This document shows positions 1 through 7,529 of a stretch of 57,317 bases of DNA, in pieces; the stretch's first letter is position 1; each line of letters begins with the position of its first letter. Under the pieces are notes generated by a model. It did no database searches. It saw only the letters and a program-made list of their open reading frames with translations, and was not told the DNA's origin. This DNA is from Mucilaginibacter polytrichastri. GTDB lineage: Bacteria; Bacteroidota; Bacteroidia; Sphingobacteriales; Sphingobacteriaceae. Position numbers and translations under genes: made by a program. The stretch is taken from the NCBI RefSeq assembly GCF_001911425.1, contig NZ_MPPL01000001.1:4348588-4405904 (forward strand), read 5' to 3'.

Positions 1-150
1 AGACCCTGCTGAAACACAAGGGAGGACTTTAAAAATTAACGTGTGGGTTAAAGTTAAGTCTCCCCTACCGGGGGAGATTTAGAGGGGGCTTTATGTTTGT
101 GTTTAAGTTTGCGCAAGTACTCTCCTAGATCCTGCTCAAACACAATTCAA
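1..150. repeat. Dispersed intergenic repeat material upstream of the ABC operon
   Basis: This stretch has no convincing coding frame. It holds a short CCCC/GGGG palindrome (CTCCCCTACCGGGGGAG, about 61-77) followed by a G-rich run, like the C-rich/G-rich palindromic elements at 29400-29512, 37779-37880 and 56535-56578. Words such as CCTGCT(G/C)AAACACAA occur at both ends (5-19 and about 130-144). I read it as decayed repeat, not a gene. Confidence 0.45.
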
Positions 151-169
151 AAAATTATTTTACAAAATA

Positions 170-200
170 TTTGGAAGATTGAAATTTACGTATACATTTG
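170..200 (+). promoter_or_regulatory. Bacteroidota promoter of the ABC/GntR operon
   Basis: A TTTG element at 170-173 is followed by a 19-base spacer and TACATTTG at 193-200. This fits the Bacteroidota consensus TTTG-N17-23-TAnnTTTG at every fixed position. Transcription should start about seven bases beyond the box, inside the palindrome described next, giving a leader of only some 20 bases. Confidence 0.75.
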
Positions 201-226
201 TAGTGTACTACTAAACTAATACACTA
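201..226. promoter_or_regulatory. YtrA-type operator palindrome
   Basis: TAGTGTA at 201-207 is repeated inverted as TACACTA at 220-226, with 12 bases between. The palindrome touches the -7 box on one side and the ATG at 227 on the other. GntR regulators of the YtrA subfamily bind palindromes of this kind in their own promoters, and such a regulator is encoded third in this operon. Autorepression by blocking the start site is the likely mechanism (inference). Confidence 0.7.
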
Positions 227-1066
227 ATGATACGATTTGATAATTTATCCTTTGGTTATAGTCGCAATAAATTGCTGTACAGAAACCTAAACCTCACAAT
301 CAAAAACGGAAGCATTTATGGGCTGCTGGGCAAAAACGGAGCCGGTAAATCAACCTTGCTTAAAAACATGGCGGGCACGCTGTTCCCGGTCGATGGCAAC
401 ATTACCATAAATGGTATGCAGCCGCAAAAGCGCAAACCCTCATTTTTGTCGGGTATTTATTACATTCCCGAAGATGTATACGTACCGGCCCTAACCGTGC
501 GCAAATACAAAAACCTATTTGCACCTTTTTATCCTCAATTTAATTCCGACAGCTTTTATCAATACCTGAAAGAATTGGAAGTGAACGTGGATAGCAAACT
601 GAACAGGCTCTCATTTGGCCAGCAAAAAAAGTTTGTGATAGCTTTTGCACTCGCTTGCAACACCCCGGTTTTATTGATGGATGAGCCTACCAACGGCCTG
701 GACATTCCATCTAAATCGCAGTTTAGAAAACTGATTGCCTCGGTGATGAATGATGACAGGATTATCCTCATTTCAACCCATCAGGTGCGCGATTTGGAGA
801 ACATGATCGATAATATCATTATAGTAGACAATGGCGATATTTTACTACACGAGCCTGTTGGCAATATTACAGGCAAACTTTGTTTTAAAACAGTGAGCGA
901 AATACCTGCAGGTGCCAATGTATTATACCAGGAACGCAGCCTGCATGGAAGCGCAATTGTGATAGAAAACACCAAAGGCGAGGATTCGAAATTAAACCTC
1001 GAACACCTTTTTAATGGTATTGTAGAAAACCCTTCGCTCAGCAAAAAAATATTTGAAACCGCCTAA
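227..1066 (+). CDS. ABC transporter ATP-binding protein
   Basis: Cytoplasmic ATPase of an ABC exporter. Visible motifs are Walker A GKNGAGKST (residues 35-43), signature LSFGQ (128-132), Walker B VLLMDEP (148-154) and the switch histidine in STHQ (about 185). The length of 279 aa includes a C-terminal extension of about 80 residues after the nucleotide-binding fold, as in YtrB/BcrA-like proteins. It heads an operon with a membrane protein (11-base gap) and a YtrA-type repressor, the usual arrangement for exporters induced by cell-wall stress or antimicrobial peptides. The ATG sits directly after the operator and the protein begins where the fold begins, so this start is favoured. The substrate cannot be read from sequence. 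Confidence 0.9.
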   Translation: MIRFDNLSFGYSRNKLLYRNLNLTIKNGSIYGLLGKNGAGKSTLLKNMAGTLFPVDGNITINGMQPQKRKPSFLSGIYYIPEDVYVPALTVRKYKNLFAPFYPQFNSDSFYQYLKELEVNVDSKLNRLSFGQQKKFVIAFALACNTPVLLMDEPTNGLDIPSKSQFRKLIASVMNDDRIILISTHQVRDLENMIDNIIIVDNGDILLHEPVGNITGKLCFKTVSEIPAGANVLYQERSLHGSAIVIENTKGEDSKLNLEHLFNGIVENPSLSKKIFETA

Positions 1067-1077
1067 ACCTCATCATC

Positions 1078-1872
1078 ATGAACGACACCTTTAACTTACA
1101 ACGATTTGGCTTTCTGTTTAAGAAAACCATTATGGAGCGCCCCCTACAATTGCTGGGTATTATGGCGCTTTCATTAATCGCCACGCTAACTATTTTTTCT
1201 ATTTCCGTTTATTTAAACCACTGGAAAGATGCGCATGTGCTATCATTTGCATGGGGCTATGTTGGTGGTGGCATTATCCTGTCATCCGTTATTTTCAGCT
1301 ATTTTAACACCAATGCAGGCGGCGCGGCTTACCTAACCCTACCGGCATCATCCTTTGAGAAATGGTTTTGCGGGGTGCTCATTTCAGGCGTTTTGTTTAC
1401 CGTTGTATTCTTGCTATTTTTCCGTTTAATGGATACCATGGCAATAGCTATTTATCATAATAACCTTGATAAAACTACCGCCGATTACAAGCATTTGTAT
1501 AACTCGGCCAATATTTTTCCGTTTGATGACAGGCAAGTACAGTTTGATTATTACGTTTTCCTGAACTTTGCAGGAGCTTCGCTATTGGGTTCGTTATATT
1601 TTAATAAGGCCAATTTTATAAAAACGGCCATGGTTATAATTGCCCTGTTTGCTTTTATGATGGGTGTTAATTGGCTTATTGCCCGTATGTTTTTCTCTAA
1701 CGTTAATTCGGCATTCCCCTACCTAAGTGTGGGCTTGCAGATTGGGAACGAATACCGCAACATCAACGTATCGCCAGAAGCTGAAAAAAGATTTACGGCA
1801 TGCCTTAAATATGTAGTACCGGTTATACTTTGGCTTACTGCTTACATCCGCTTGCGCGAAAAAGAAATTTAA
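1078..1872 (+). CDS. ABC-2-like membrane protein, partner of the upstream ATPase
   Basis: A 264-aa integral membrane protein with about six hydrophobic segments: one near residues 22-45, a second near 57-78, a third near 95-120, then clusters around 160-172, 180-205 and near the C-terminus. A hydrophilic loop lies between the third and fourth. No enzyme motif is visible. Its place between an ABC ATPase and a GntR repressor (the stop is one base before the next ATG) identifies it as the likely permease half of an ABC-2 exporter. Sequence is divergent and the assignment rests mainly on topology and context. Confidence 0.75.
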   Translation: MNDTFNLQRFGFLFKKTIMERPLQLLGIMALSLIATLTIFSISVYLNHWKDAHVLSFAWGYVGGGIILSSVIFSYFNTNAGGAAYLTLPASSFEKWFCGVLISGVLFTVVFLLFFRLMDTMAIAIYHNNLDKTTADYKHLYNSANIFPFDDRQVQFDYYVFLNFAGASLLGSLYFNKANFIKTAMVIIALFAFMMGVNWLIARMFFSNVNSAFPYLSVGLQIGNEYRNINVSPEAEKRFTACLKYVVPVILWLTAYIRLREKEI

Positions 1873-1873
1873 C

Positions 1874-2251
1874 ATGGAATTTAGAGAACAACAAGCCATA
1901 TACCTGCAAATAGCCGAGTATGTGTGCGAGCAGATATTGCTTAAACAATGGCCGCTTAATGCCAAGGTTTTAAGCATCCGCGACCTGGCCGTAATGATGG
2001 AAGTAAACCCCAACACGGTACAGCGCGCCTATGATTTTTTGCAGCAGCGCGAAATCATCGTAAACAAACGTGGCGTGGGTTATTTTGTAGCAGAAGGCGC
2101 TATTGCTAAAGTAATAGCCCTGCGCAGGGAGCAATTTATTGAGCACGAACTACCTGTATTTTTCAGGAATGTATACCTGCTTAAAATGCCTTTAGAGGAG
2201 ATACAAGCGCGCTATAATCAATTTATTGACGACAATTTTAAAGAAAAATAG
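1874..2251 (+). CDS. GntR family transcriptional regulator, YtrA subfamily
   Basis: A 125-aa DNA-binding repressor. Residues 8-75 form the GntR winged helix: LSIRDLAVMMEVNPNTVQRAY contains the recognition helix, followed by the GVGYFV wing. The short C-terminal part of about 45 residues is helical with no ligand-binding domain, which defines the YtrA subfamily. It is third in the operon after the ABC pair and is expected to bind the 201-226 palindrome and repress its own operon. The inducer is unknown, but in relatives it is usually envelope damage sensed indirectly. Confidence 0.9.
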   Translation: MEFREQQAIYLQIAEYVCEQILLKQWPLNAKVLSIRDLAVMMEVNPNTVQRAYDFLQQREIIVNKRGVGYFVAEGAIAKVIALRREQFIEHELPVFFRNVYLLKMPLEEIQARYNQFIDDNFKEK

Positions 2252-2254
2252 ATC

Positions 2255-2998
2255 ATGATATTTAAAAGAACAGCCCTGAAATTAAGCACTATAATATTGC
2301 TTGTTTCGCTAATATTAATTACAATTGGCTTGTTTGCATCAAACATGGCCCTTAAAACAGCGTATAACAAACTTGACAAAAACGACAAGTACTGGAACTT
2401 CAACACCGTATTGAGGCAGCCTTTTAAGCACCTAAAAATTGAGGGCGGTAACATAACCCAGATTGTTTTTGAACAAGCCCCAACCTCTGCCCTGCGCATA
2501 GCTAAATACTGGACCGGGTATAAAAATGAAAGTAATTTTAAAGCTTATGTAAGTAAGGATACCCTGCACATTACTATGGTTTATAACCCTAAAAGTGGGG
2601 CTAACCGCGAGTGGATGAGCAATACTTCTTTAATCCGCATTTCTGCGCCGCAGCTGTTATCTGTTAATATTAATAATACTAACTTCGAGTGGGATGACTT
2701 AAAACAGAACAGCCTTAACGTTAATATGAGAGGTAAATCTGGTTTTAGGGTTGAGAGTATGGTTAGTAATATTGATACACTTAAAATTATCCAGCGCGAT
2801 TCAACAATGGCTATATTTGATTTTTCCTCTGGCTACAAAGGACCCAGAGCACTCAACTTTCAGCATATTAACGCTGATTTATATAATCGCGCTACACTAA
2901 ATATTGGTGCCGGTTTCGCCAACGATCTGAAATTAAATATGGGCGATAGCTGTTCGGTAATACTTTCGGGTAAATCTGTAAGTAAACTGCACAAATAG
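2255..2998 (+). CDS. Membrane-anchored protein of unknown function in the ABC/GntR operon
   Basis: I do not recognise this 247-aa protein with certainty. It has one N-terminal hydrophobic segment (residues 8-30) without a lipobox cysteine, so it is probably anchored in the inner membrane with the rest in the periplasm. The remainder is rich in Asn, Ser and Thr and looks beta-rich. The C-terminal part loosely recalls the repetitive beta fold of DUF2807 proteins, but this is weak. It starts three bases after the repressor gene and is followed by an intrinsic terminator, so it belongs to the operon. A role as an extracytoplasmic partner of the exporter is inference. Confidence 0.6.
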   Translation: MIFKRTALKLSTIILLVSLILITIGLFASNMALKTAYNKLDKNDKYWNFNTVLRQPFKHLKIEGGNITQIVFEQAPTSALRIAKYWTGYKNESNFKAYVSKDTLHITMVYNPKSGANREWMSNTSLIRISAPQLLSVNINNTNFEWDDLKQNSLNVNMRGKSGFRVESMVSNIDTLKIIQRDSTMAIFDFSSGYKGPRALNFQHINADLYNRATLNIGAGFANDLKLNMGDSCSVILSGKSVSKLHK

Positions 2999-3025
2999 CA
3001 TACCTTATTTAAGTAATAATATTTG

Positions 3026-3050
3026 AGCCGGGTAAATGCCCGGCTTTTTT
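3026..3050 (+). terminator. Intrinsic terminator of the ABC/GntR operon
   Basis: AGCCGGG (3026-3032) pairs with CCCGGCT (3039-3045) across a six-base loop and is followed by a T run to 3050. It lies 26 bases after the last stop codon. Confidence 0.9.
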
Positions 3051-3124
3051 GTGCCCCGTTGCAAAATCAATGCAAAGACTTGTGACAACAATTTGTCAGT
3101 AATAATAAATTTAAGTCGTTAAAA

Positions 3125-3254
3125 GTGGAACATGGCACTAATCTAAAAACACTTTTAAATTACTGGATATTAATATTTTAAATAGAATTCATACCTTAAA
3201 AAATGACTTTTAAGTATGCAATATGGAACTAGTGGAACATGTGGAACGTTCCAC
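3125..3254. promoter_or_regulatory. Cluster of GTGGAAC words with a perfect palindrome
   Basis: GTGGAAC occurs at 3125-3131, 3232-3238 and 3241-3247. The last forms the perfect 14-base palindrome GTGGAACGTTCCAC (3241-3254). The surrounding DNA is AT-rich and non-coding. The copies look like protein-binding sites or a small repeat, but no plus-strand gene follows for them to control, so their function is open. Confidence 0.35.
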
Positions 3255-3328
3255 TATTATTCCATTAAAAACAGCTACAAATATCCCTATTTTATTTCTA
3301 CTAAGCAGTCGCCCCAGGCTAATAACTA

Positions 3329-3400
3329 CTTGTCATTCTGACGTAGGAAGAATCTTCTTCGCCCGGTATATAATACTAGCATATCGCAGAAGATGCACGC
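3329..3400. repeat. Dispersed repeat, GTCATTCTGA/GAAGAATCTTCT family
   Basis: The element reads TTGTCATTCTGACGTAGGAAG and continues through AATCTTCTTC to GCAGAAGATGC. The same words appear as a long hairpin at 19058-19142 and as a decayed copy near 17785-17880. It fills part of the 430-base gap between the ABC operon and the anti-sigma gene. No coding capacity is supported. Confidence 0.6.
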
Positions 3401-3427
3401 TGTTATGAATAACAAATCTCTACCCAC

Positions 3428-3464
3428 AAAAAAACGCCTGAAGTAAATTACTCCGGGCGTTTTC
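3428..3464 (-). terminator. Intrinsic terminator of the sigma/anti-sigma operon
   Basis: AACGCC (from about 3433) pairs with GGCGTT (ending about 3462), and the stem extends inward through AGTAA/TTACT with a small internal mismatch. On the minus strand the hairpin is followed by a run of seven T. It lies about 20 bases past the anti-sigma stop. Confidence 0.8.
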
Positions 3465-3484
3465 CTTATGTTGTTTTTGTGTTG

Positions 3485-4312
3485 TTATTCTGTTTTACCA
3501 ACCAGTACCAGGTTTGCCATTGTTGGTGATGCAACCCCGCCTCGTGCTTCGAGTGTTACCGCGAATGCTTGTGCACGGGCTATTGATTTCATTTCAATCA
3601 GTCCTGTACTGTCATCAACAGCATTGAACACACCCAGATCAACCGGTTTGCCATCAACCAAAGCCCAAAGTTGGTAACTGTGCTGATCGTCATTTGCTGG
3701 TAGTTTCATGCGGCCCAAGTCAATCATTACTTTCTGTTTGGCAGGGCTCCAGGCAACAGCAAGTGCAGCTTTAGGAGATTTAGGCGTACCATCCAGTTTA
3801 ATGATCTTAAACGACGGGTCGCGGAATATATCCAACTGATGATCCATGAGGTTAACCTTGTTGCTAAACTTTTGCGTTTGCAGCTGCATGGTCACCAATT
3901 CGCTATCGGTGTTTTTCAATTTATTGTAAACCGCAAATAGCGTGGCTACGCTCAAAACTAATAAAGCTAAACATGCCGCAAATGCATATTTATAAAAATT
4001 AACAGACTTTTGCTGCGTCATTTCAATTACTTTAGCCTGATGTGCCGATGCATGGCTGGGTTTAAAATTTCTATCGTCGCCCAGGTTGGTTACTAAAGAG
4101 TTGAGTACCTGTTTACGTAAATTTTCCGAAGGTTCTATAGCATATATTTCCGCATATAATTCCATCGACTTTTCTATCGCCTCCAGCTCAGCTTTAATAG
4201 CCGGATGTTGCAAAGCCATTGCTTCCACCTGGTGCTTATCGTCCGGGTTAATATCGCCCAGTACATAAAGCTCAAGTATGCCAGATTCCATATATGCTTT
4301 TACGTCTTCCAC
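3485..4312 (-). CDS. Anti-sigma factor, RskA-like
   Basis: A 275-aa single-pass inner-membrane protein that should hold the neighbouring ECF sigma factor inactive. Residues 1-95 are the cytoplasmic sigma-binding part (zinc-less anti-sigma helices beginning ESGILELYVLG). One membrane segment lies at about 108-128. The periplasmic part is an RskA C-terminal domain, with the typical WSPAKQKVMIDLGRMKLP and SYQLWALVDGKPVDLG stretches. The gene starts two bases after the sigma stop, indicating translational coupling. RskA-type regulators are released by stepwise proteolysis on an envelope signal. The particular signal is not visible. Confidence 0.88.
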   Translation of the reverse strand: MEDVKAYMESGILELYVLGDINPDDKHQVEAMALQHPAIKAELEAIEKSMELYAEIYAIEPSENLRKQVLNSLVTNLGDDRNFKPSHASAHQAKVIEMTQQKSVNFYKYAFAACLALLVLSVATLFAVYNKLKNTDSELVTMQLQTQKFSNKVNLMDHQLDIFRDPSFKIIKLDGTPKSPKAALAVAWSPAKQKVMIDLGRMKLPANDDQHSYQLWALVDGKPVDLGVFNAVDDSTGLIEMKSIARAQAFAVTLEARGGVASPTMANLVLVGKTE

Positions 4313-4314
4313 TT

Positions 4315-4866
4315 TTAATTAAAACTTTTTCTTAACTGCTGAATAGCCATTCTTAATCGTGTTTTAATAGTGCCCAGTGGTACGCCAAGCTCGTCGGCAG
4401 CTTCCACATGGGTGTAACCTTTAAAGTACACCAGGTCAAGAATAGACTTTTGTTCAGGCTTTAGTTTTTGAACTAAATCCCTTATGCCGAGCAATTCCGG
4501 TTTGTAAACCGTGTTTCTTTGCTCGTCTATAAAAGTTACGTTATTTTCAAGTTCCTGGTTTTTCGTTTGGTTCTTAAAGTCTTTAGATCGAATTTTATCT
4601 ATAGATAGATTTCGGGCAATATTGACCATCCAGGTAAAGAGACGGCCTTTTTCTGAGCTGTAGCTCGCAAACGATTGCCAAATTTTGACAAAACTTTCTT
4701 GTAATACGTCTTCGGCAACGGCAGTATCAATTACTATCCTTACAATAACACCATATAAAGAAGCAGAGTACATATCATACAATGCCTCGGCCGCCATTTT
4801 TTCACGGTGGCGCAAAGCGTGTACCAGTTCCTCCTCAGTTAATGATATTTTAGTCTTTCGGCTCAA
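4315..4866 (-). CDS. ECF RNA polymerase sigma factor
   Basis: An alternative sigma factor of 183 aa. Region 2 covers about residues 20-95 (ALYDMYSASLYGVIVRIV, EDVLQESFVKIW, FTWMVNIARNLSIDKIRS). Region 4 covers about 125-180, with the helix-turn-helix YFKGYTHVEAADELGVPLGT. It is followed within two bases by a membrane anti-sigma factor, the SigK/RskA arrangement. It begins 24 bases after the lipA stop and may be read from the lipA promoter, from a promoter within the end of lipA, or both. Its targets cannot be told from this window. Confidence 0.92.
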   Translation of the reverse strand: MSRKTKISLTEEELVHALRHREKMAAEALYDMYSASLYGVIVRIVIDTAVAEDVLQESFVKIWQSFASYSSEKGRLFTWMVNIARNLSIDKIRSKDFKNQTKNQELENNVTFIDEQRNTVYKPELLGIRDLVQKLKPEQKSILDLVYFKGYTHVEAADELGVPLGTIKTRLRMAIQQLRKSFN

Positions 4867-4890
4867 TGGTGTGAATGTAATAAGGATTTA

Positions 4891-5769
4891 TCAGATTTCA
4901 AACAAATGTTTTTCTGCATGATAAGATGACCGAACCAATGGCCCACTTTCTACATATCTGAAACCTTTTTCTTCACCAATATCTTTATATCGTTTAAACT
5001 GATCGGGGTGTATCCAGTCCACAACCGGGTGGTGGTTACGGGTTGGCTGCAAATACTGGCCCAGTGTAAGTATCTGTACACCGGCTTGCAGCATATCGTC
5101 CATGGCTTCTACAACATCTTCCTCTGTTTCGCCCAGGCCCAGCATAATGCCAGACTTTGTGCGTAAACCGGCTGCTGCAATATGGCTCAGGCAGGCTAAG
5201 CTACGGTCGTATTTGGCTTGTATGCGTACTTCGCGGGTTAGGCGGCGTACGGTTTCTATATTGTGCGATACCACCTCGGGCCTTACATCAGTAACGCGTT
5301 TAAGGTTATCCCAGTTACCCCTAAAATCGGGGATTAAAGTTTCGAGCGTAGTTTCGGGGCTTTCCCTGCGGATGGCGTTAATAGTTTCTGCCCAGATAAT
5401 AGAACCACCATCTTTAAGGTCGTCGCGGTCTACAGAAGTTATTACACAGTGCTTAACCTGCATTAACTTTACCGAATTGGCAACCCGGTTAGGTTCGTCC
5501 ATATCAACAGCCAAGGGCCTGCCCGTTGCCACTGCACAAAACGAGCACGACCGGGTACAAATATTGCCCAGTATCATAAAGGTAGCCGTACCGGCTCCCC
5601 AGCATTCGCCCATGTTAGGGCAATTACCGCTTTCGCAAATGGTGTGCAGCTTATGCGTATCAACCAAACTGCGTACATGAGCGTACTCTTTTCCAACTGG
5701 CAGCTTAACCCGAAGCCAATCTGGCTTGCGTTGAACTTGGTTTGCCGGTATTACGGGTAAATCAATCAT
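4891..5769 (-). CDS. lipA: Lipoyl synthase
   Basis: Radical SAM enzyme that inserts two sulfurs into protein-bound octanoyl groups to make the lipoyl cofactor of pyruvate, 2-oxoglutarate and glycine-cleavage complexes. The auxiliary cluster motif CESGNCPNMGECW (residues about 45-57) and the radical SAM motif CTRSCSFC (about 72-79) are both intact, and the C-terminal RSSYHA supplies the serine ligand of the auxiliary cluster. The length of 292 aa is normal. A -7 box lies four bases before the ATG. An ECF sigma gene follows after 24 bases. Confidence 0.97.
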   Translation of the reverse strand: MIDLPVIPANQVQRKPDWLRVKLPVGKEYAHVRSLVDTHKLHTICESGNCPNMGECWGAGTATFMILGNICTRSCSFCAVATGRPLAVDMDEPNRVANSVKLMQVKHCVITSVDRDDLKDGGSIIWAETINAIRRESPETTLETLIPDFRGNWDNLKRVTDVRPEVVSHNIETVRRLTREVRIQAKYDRSLACLSHIAAAGLRTKSGIMLGLGETEEDVVEAMDDMLQAGVQILTLGQYLQPTRNHHPVVDWIHPDQFKRYKDIGEEKGFRYVESGPLVRSSYHAEKHLFEI

Positions 5770-5773
5770 TACA

Positions 5774-5801
5774 CAAAAGTAATTAAAAGTATTAATGCAA
5801 A
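5774..5801 (-). promoter_or_regulatory. lipA promoter
   Basis: On the minus strand TTTG (5801-5798) and TACTTTTG (5781-5774) are separated by 16 bases, slightly shorter than usual. Only four bases lie between the -7 box and the lipA ATG at 5769, so the mRNA should be almost leaderless. Confidence 0.5.
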
Positions 5802-5904
5802 GTATACCCCGGTGCGCTATTCATACCGGCATATATATAATGCTTGCAATTTTATGATAATAACGGCTGTTGTTGTAGTTTTACTTTAATTAAAATTAAA
5901 TATA

Positions 5905-6306
5905 ATGGCTACTGTTGAAACTACCTACCTGGGCGGCCTGCGTACCGAAGCTACCCACGTACAATCTGGCACTAAAATAATTACCGATGCACCTACTGAT
6001 AACCAGGGTAAGGGCGAAGCGTTTTCACCAACAGACCTGCTTTCGGCATCACTTACAAGTTGCATGCTTACCATAATGGGCATTACTGCACGTACGCACG
6101 GTATTGATATTGATAACACCCAGGCATCAACCACTAAAATAATGGCTGCCGACCCACGCCGGGTAAGCGAAATCGCGATAAGCTTTAAGTTCCCGAAAAC
6201 TTACACCGAGAAAGAGCAAACCATATTAGAGCGTGCGGCCCTAACCTGCCCTGTATACTTTAGCCTGCACCCAGACTTGAAAAAGACGGTTGATTTTGGT
6301 TGGTAA
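5905..6306 (+). CDS. OsmC family peroxiredoxin-like protein
   Basis: A 133-aa protein of the OsmC/Ohr superfamily, thiol-dependent reductases of organic and fatty-acid hydroperoxides. The first conserved cysteine is in the SLTSCMLT helix (about residue 53) after the PTDLLSASL segment, and the second is in ALTCPVYFSLHPDLK (about 117). Domain length and the spacing of the cysteines match the OsmC branch. It is monocistronic: a long hairpin terminator follows and the neighbour is convergent. A physiological link with the nearby YtxJ (bacillithiol redox) is plausible but unproven. Confidence 0.88.
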   Translation: MATVETTYLGGLRTEATHVQSGTKIITDAPTDNQGKGEAFSPTDLLSASLTSCMLTIMGITARTHGIDIDNTQASTTKIMAADPRRVSEIAISFKFPKTYTEKEQTILERAALTCPVYFSLHPDLKKTVDFGW

Positions 6307-6325
6307 CAACTTGTAAAGTTTATAT

Positions 6326-6370
6326 AAATAACAAAGCCTGTAAATTAATGATTTACAGGCTTTGTTATTT
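6326..6370. terminator. Bidirectional terminator between osmC-like gene and ytxJ
   Basis: A perfect 20-bp inverted repeat (6326-6345 with 6351-6370) closes on a five-base loop. The arms begin AAATAACAAAGCCTG on both strands, giving T-rich tails in either direction. It sits between convergent genes. Confidence 0.9.
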
Positions 6371-6405
6371 ATGTTTATTAAGAGCCCTTACAGGCTGTAT
6401 TAGTT

Positions 6406-6735
6406 TTATTGAACCATTACCAGGGCTTCTTCTACCGAGATACCACCGTGCGATTGGTCAAGGATGCATTCGCCTTCTTTAATCAGCAATAACTGCGGCG
6501 ACTCGTGGTGAACCTGAAAATCTTCGGCCACCTGGCTGGAGATATTGCGAAACTTAATTAAATCCAGGAAGTAAAGCGGGATGTTGCCGGGCATCTGATC
6601 CCAATCCATTTCGAATTTTTTACGGGCCATCATACTGATAGAGCAGCGGGTACTATGCTTAAAAATAATGCTGTAACCTTCGTGCTGCTTTATTTCACCT
6701 ACCTGCTCAGCACTTTCCAACGGAATCCATTTCAT
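6406..6735 (-). CDS. ytxJ: Bacillithiol system redox-active protein YtxJ
   Basis: A 109-aa thioredoxin-fold protein of the YtxJ family, proposed to act as a monothiol bacilliredoxin that removes bacillithiol from proteins. The active-site segment is FKHSTRCSISMMA, with the single cysteine at about residue 32 in the TRCS position. The fold continues through YFLDLIKFRNIS and the cis-Pro segment HESPQLLLI. The bacillithiol biosynthesis gene bshA occurs at 27161-28309, so the thiol is presumably made by this organism. A -7 element TACTTTTG lies at 6769-6762. Confidence 0.88.
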   Translation of the reverse strand: MKWIPLESAEQVGEIKQHEGYSIIFKHSTRCSISMMARKKFEMDWDQMPGNIPLYFLDLIKFRNISSQVAEDFQVHHESPQLLLIKEGECILDQSHGGISVEEALVMVQ

Positions 6736-6761
6736 AATAAAATACGATATTAATTATTATG

Positions 6762-6769
6762 CAAAAGTA
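6762..6769 (-). promoter_or_regulatory. Putative -7 box of ytxJ
   Basis: TACTTTTG on the minus strand matches TAnnTTTG and lies 26 bases before the ytxJ start codon. No clear -33 element was identified. Confidence 0.4.
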
Positions 6770-6900
6770 ATGGCTAAACAGCAGACTTGTTTGGTTGGAA
6801 TGTAAAAAGATGGTAAAAAGGCATAGAATAGAATTAGGAGATAAGAACCAAGAGCCATGATGATAGGCTTATGCGTTATATCTATTACAGATGCCTACTG

Positions 6901-7011
6901 TTATCTTTTACTGTGGTAAGAACCGTAAGCAGGGCACAACTTGTTTGAGCAAGATGTAAATACGCAACCCAGGGCTACAGTAACCAGTGCTAAGTAAATA
7001 ATTTTTTTCAT
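6901..7011 (-). CDS. Tiny lipoprotein (36 aa)
   Basis: A complete frame of 36 codons reading MKKIIYLALVTVALGCVFTSCS and ending in a Cys-Pro-Ala-Tyr stretch and a basic tail (HSKR). The signal peptide has a Lys-Lys start, a hydrophobic core and a lipobox VFTSC, so cysteine 21 should be lipidated. The mature part would be only 16 residues with one further cysteine (in LCPAY). It lies 20 bases downstream of ribH on the same strand and could be co-transcribed. Function unknown. A second tiny lipoprotein is at 53525-53677. Confidence 0.75.
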   Translation of the reverse strand: MKKIIYLALVTVALGCVFTSCSNKLCPAYGSYHSKR

Positions 7012-7031
7012 ATCGTTATCTTGTGTAAGTA

Positions 7032-7529
7032 TTAGCGTTTAAAACTATCAGCCAGGTCGGCCATTTTAATGGCTGTAATTGCACCTTCATCTCCCTTATT
7101 GCCATGTTTGCCACCTGCACGGTCTATAGCCTGTTGTTGGTTATCTGTAGTAAGCACACCAAAAATAACGGGCTTATTATATTTTAAACCAACATTGCTT
7201 AAACCATTGGCTACAGCGTTGCAAATAAAGTCAAAGTGCCTGGTTTCGCCTTGTATTACGCATCCAAGGCAAATTACTGCATCTAAGTTAACGATATTTC
7301 TTAATAAAATATCGGCTCCCGAAATTAATTCAAAACTGCCGGGTACAGCGTAGGTATAAATATTGTCTGGCTCGGCACCGTGATTTATCAGGCTTTGGTA
7401 TGCGCCTTCGTAAAGTGCGTTGGTAATAACCGCGTTCCACTCGGCCGTTACAATACCAAAACGGTACGGAGCGGCAGAGGGAACAGTGGTTTCAAAAAAA
7501 TCTGATAAATTTTTTAGTTGTGTTGCCAT
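7032..7529 (-). CDS. ribH: 6,7-dimethyl-8-ribityllumazine synthase
   Basis: Penultimate enzyme of riboflavin synthesis, joining 5-amino-6-ribitylaminouracil with 3,4-dihydroxy-2-butanone 4-phosphate. Diagnostic segments are FGIVTAEWNAVIT (about residues 24-36), PGSFELISGADILL (about 63-76), and GCVIQGETRHFDFICNAVANGL, which contains the catalytic histidine. The length of 165 aa is typical. Its ATG overlaps the stop of the TPR gene by one base (TAATG), showing translational coupling. No FMN riboswitch is visible upstream of the pair. Confidence 0.97.
   Translation of the reverse strand: MATQLKNLSDFFETTVPSAAPYRFGIVTAEWNAVITNALYEGAYQSLINHGAEPDNIYTYAVPGSFELISGADILLRNIVNLDAVICLGCVIQGETRHFDFICNAVANGLSNVGLKYNKPVIFGVLTTDNQQQAIDRAGGKHGNKGDEGAITAIKMADLADSFKR

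Noticed and set aside
3223..3408. 61-codon plus-strand frame
   Set aside because: It crosses the GTGGAAC palindrome and a dispersed repeat, and the protein looks random.
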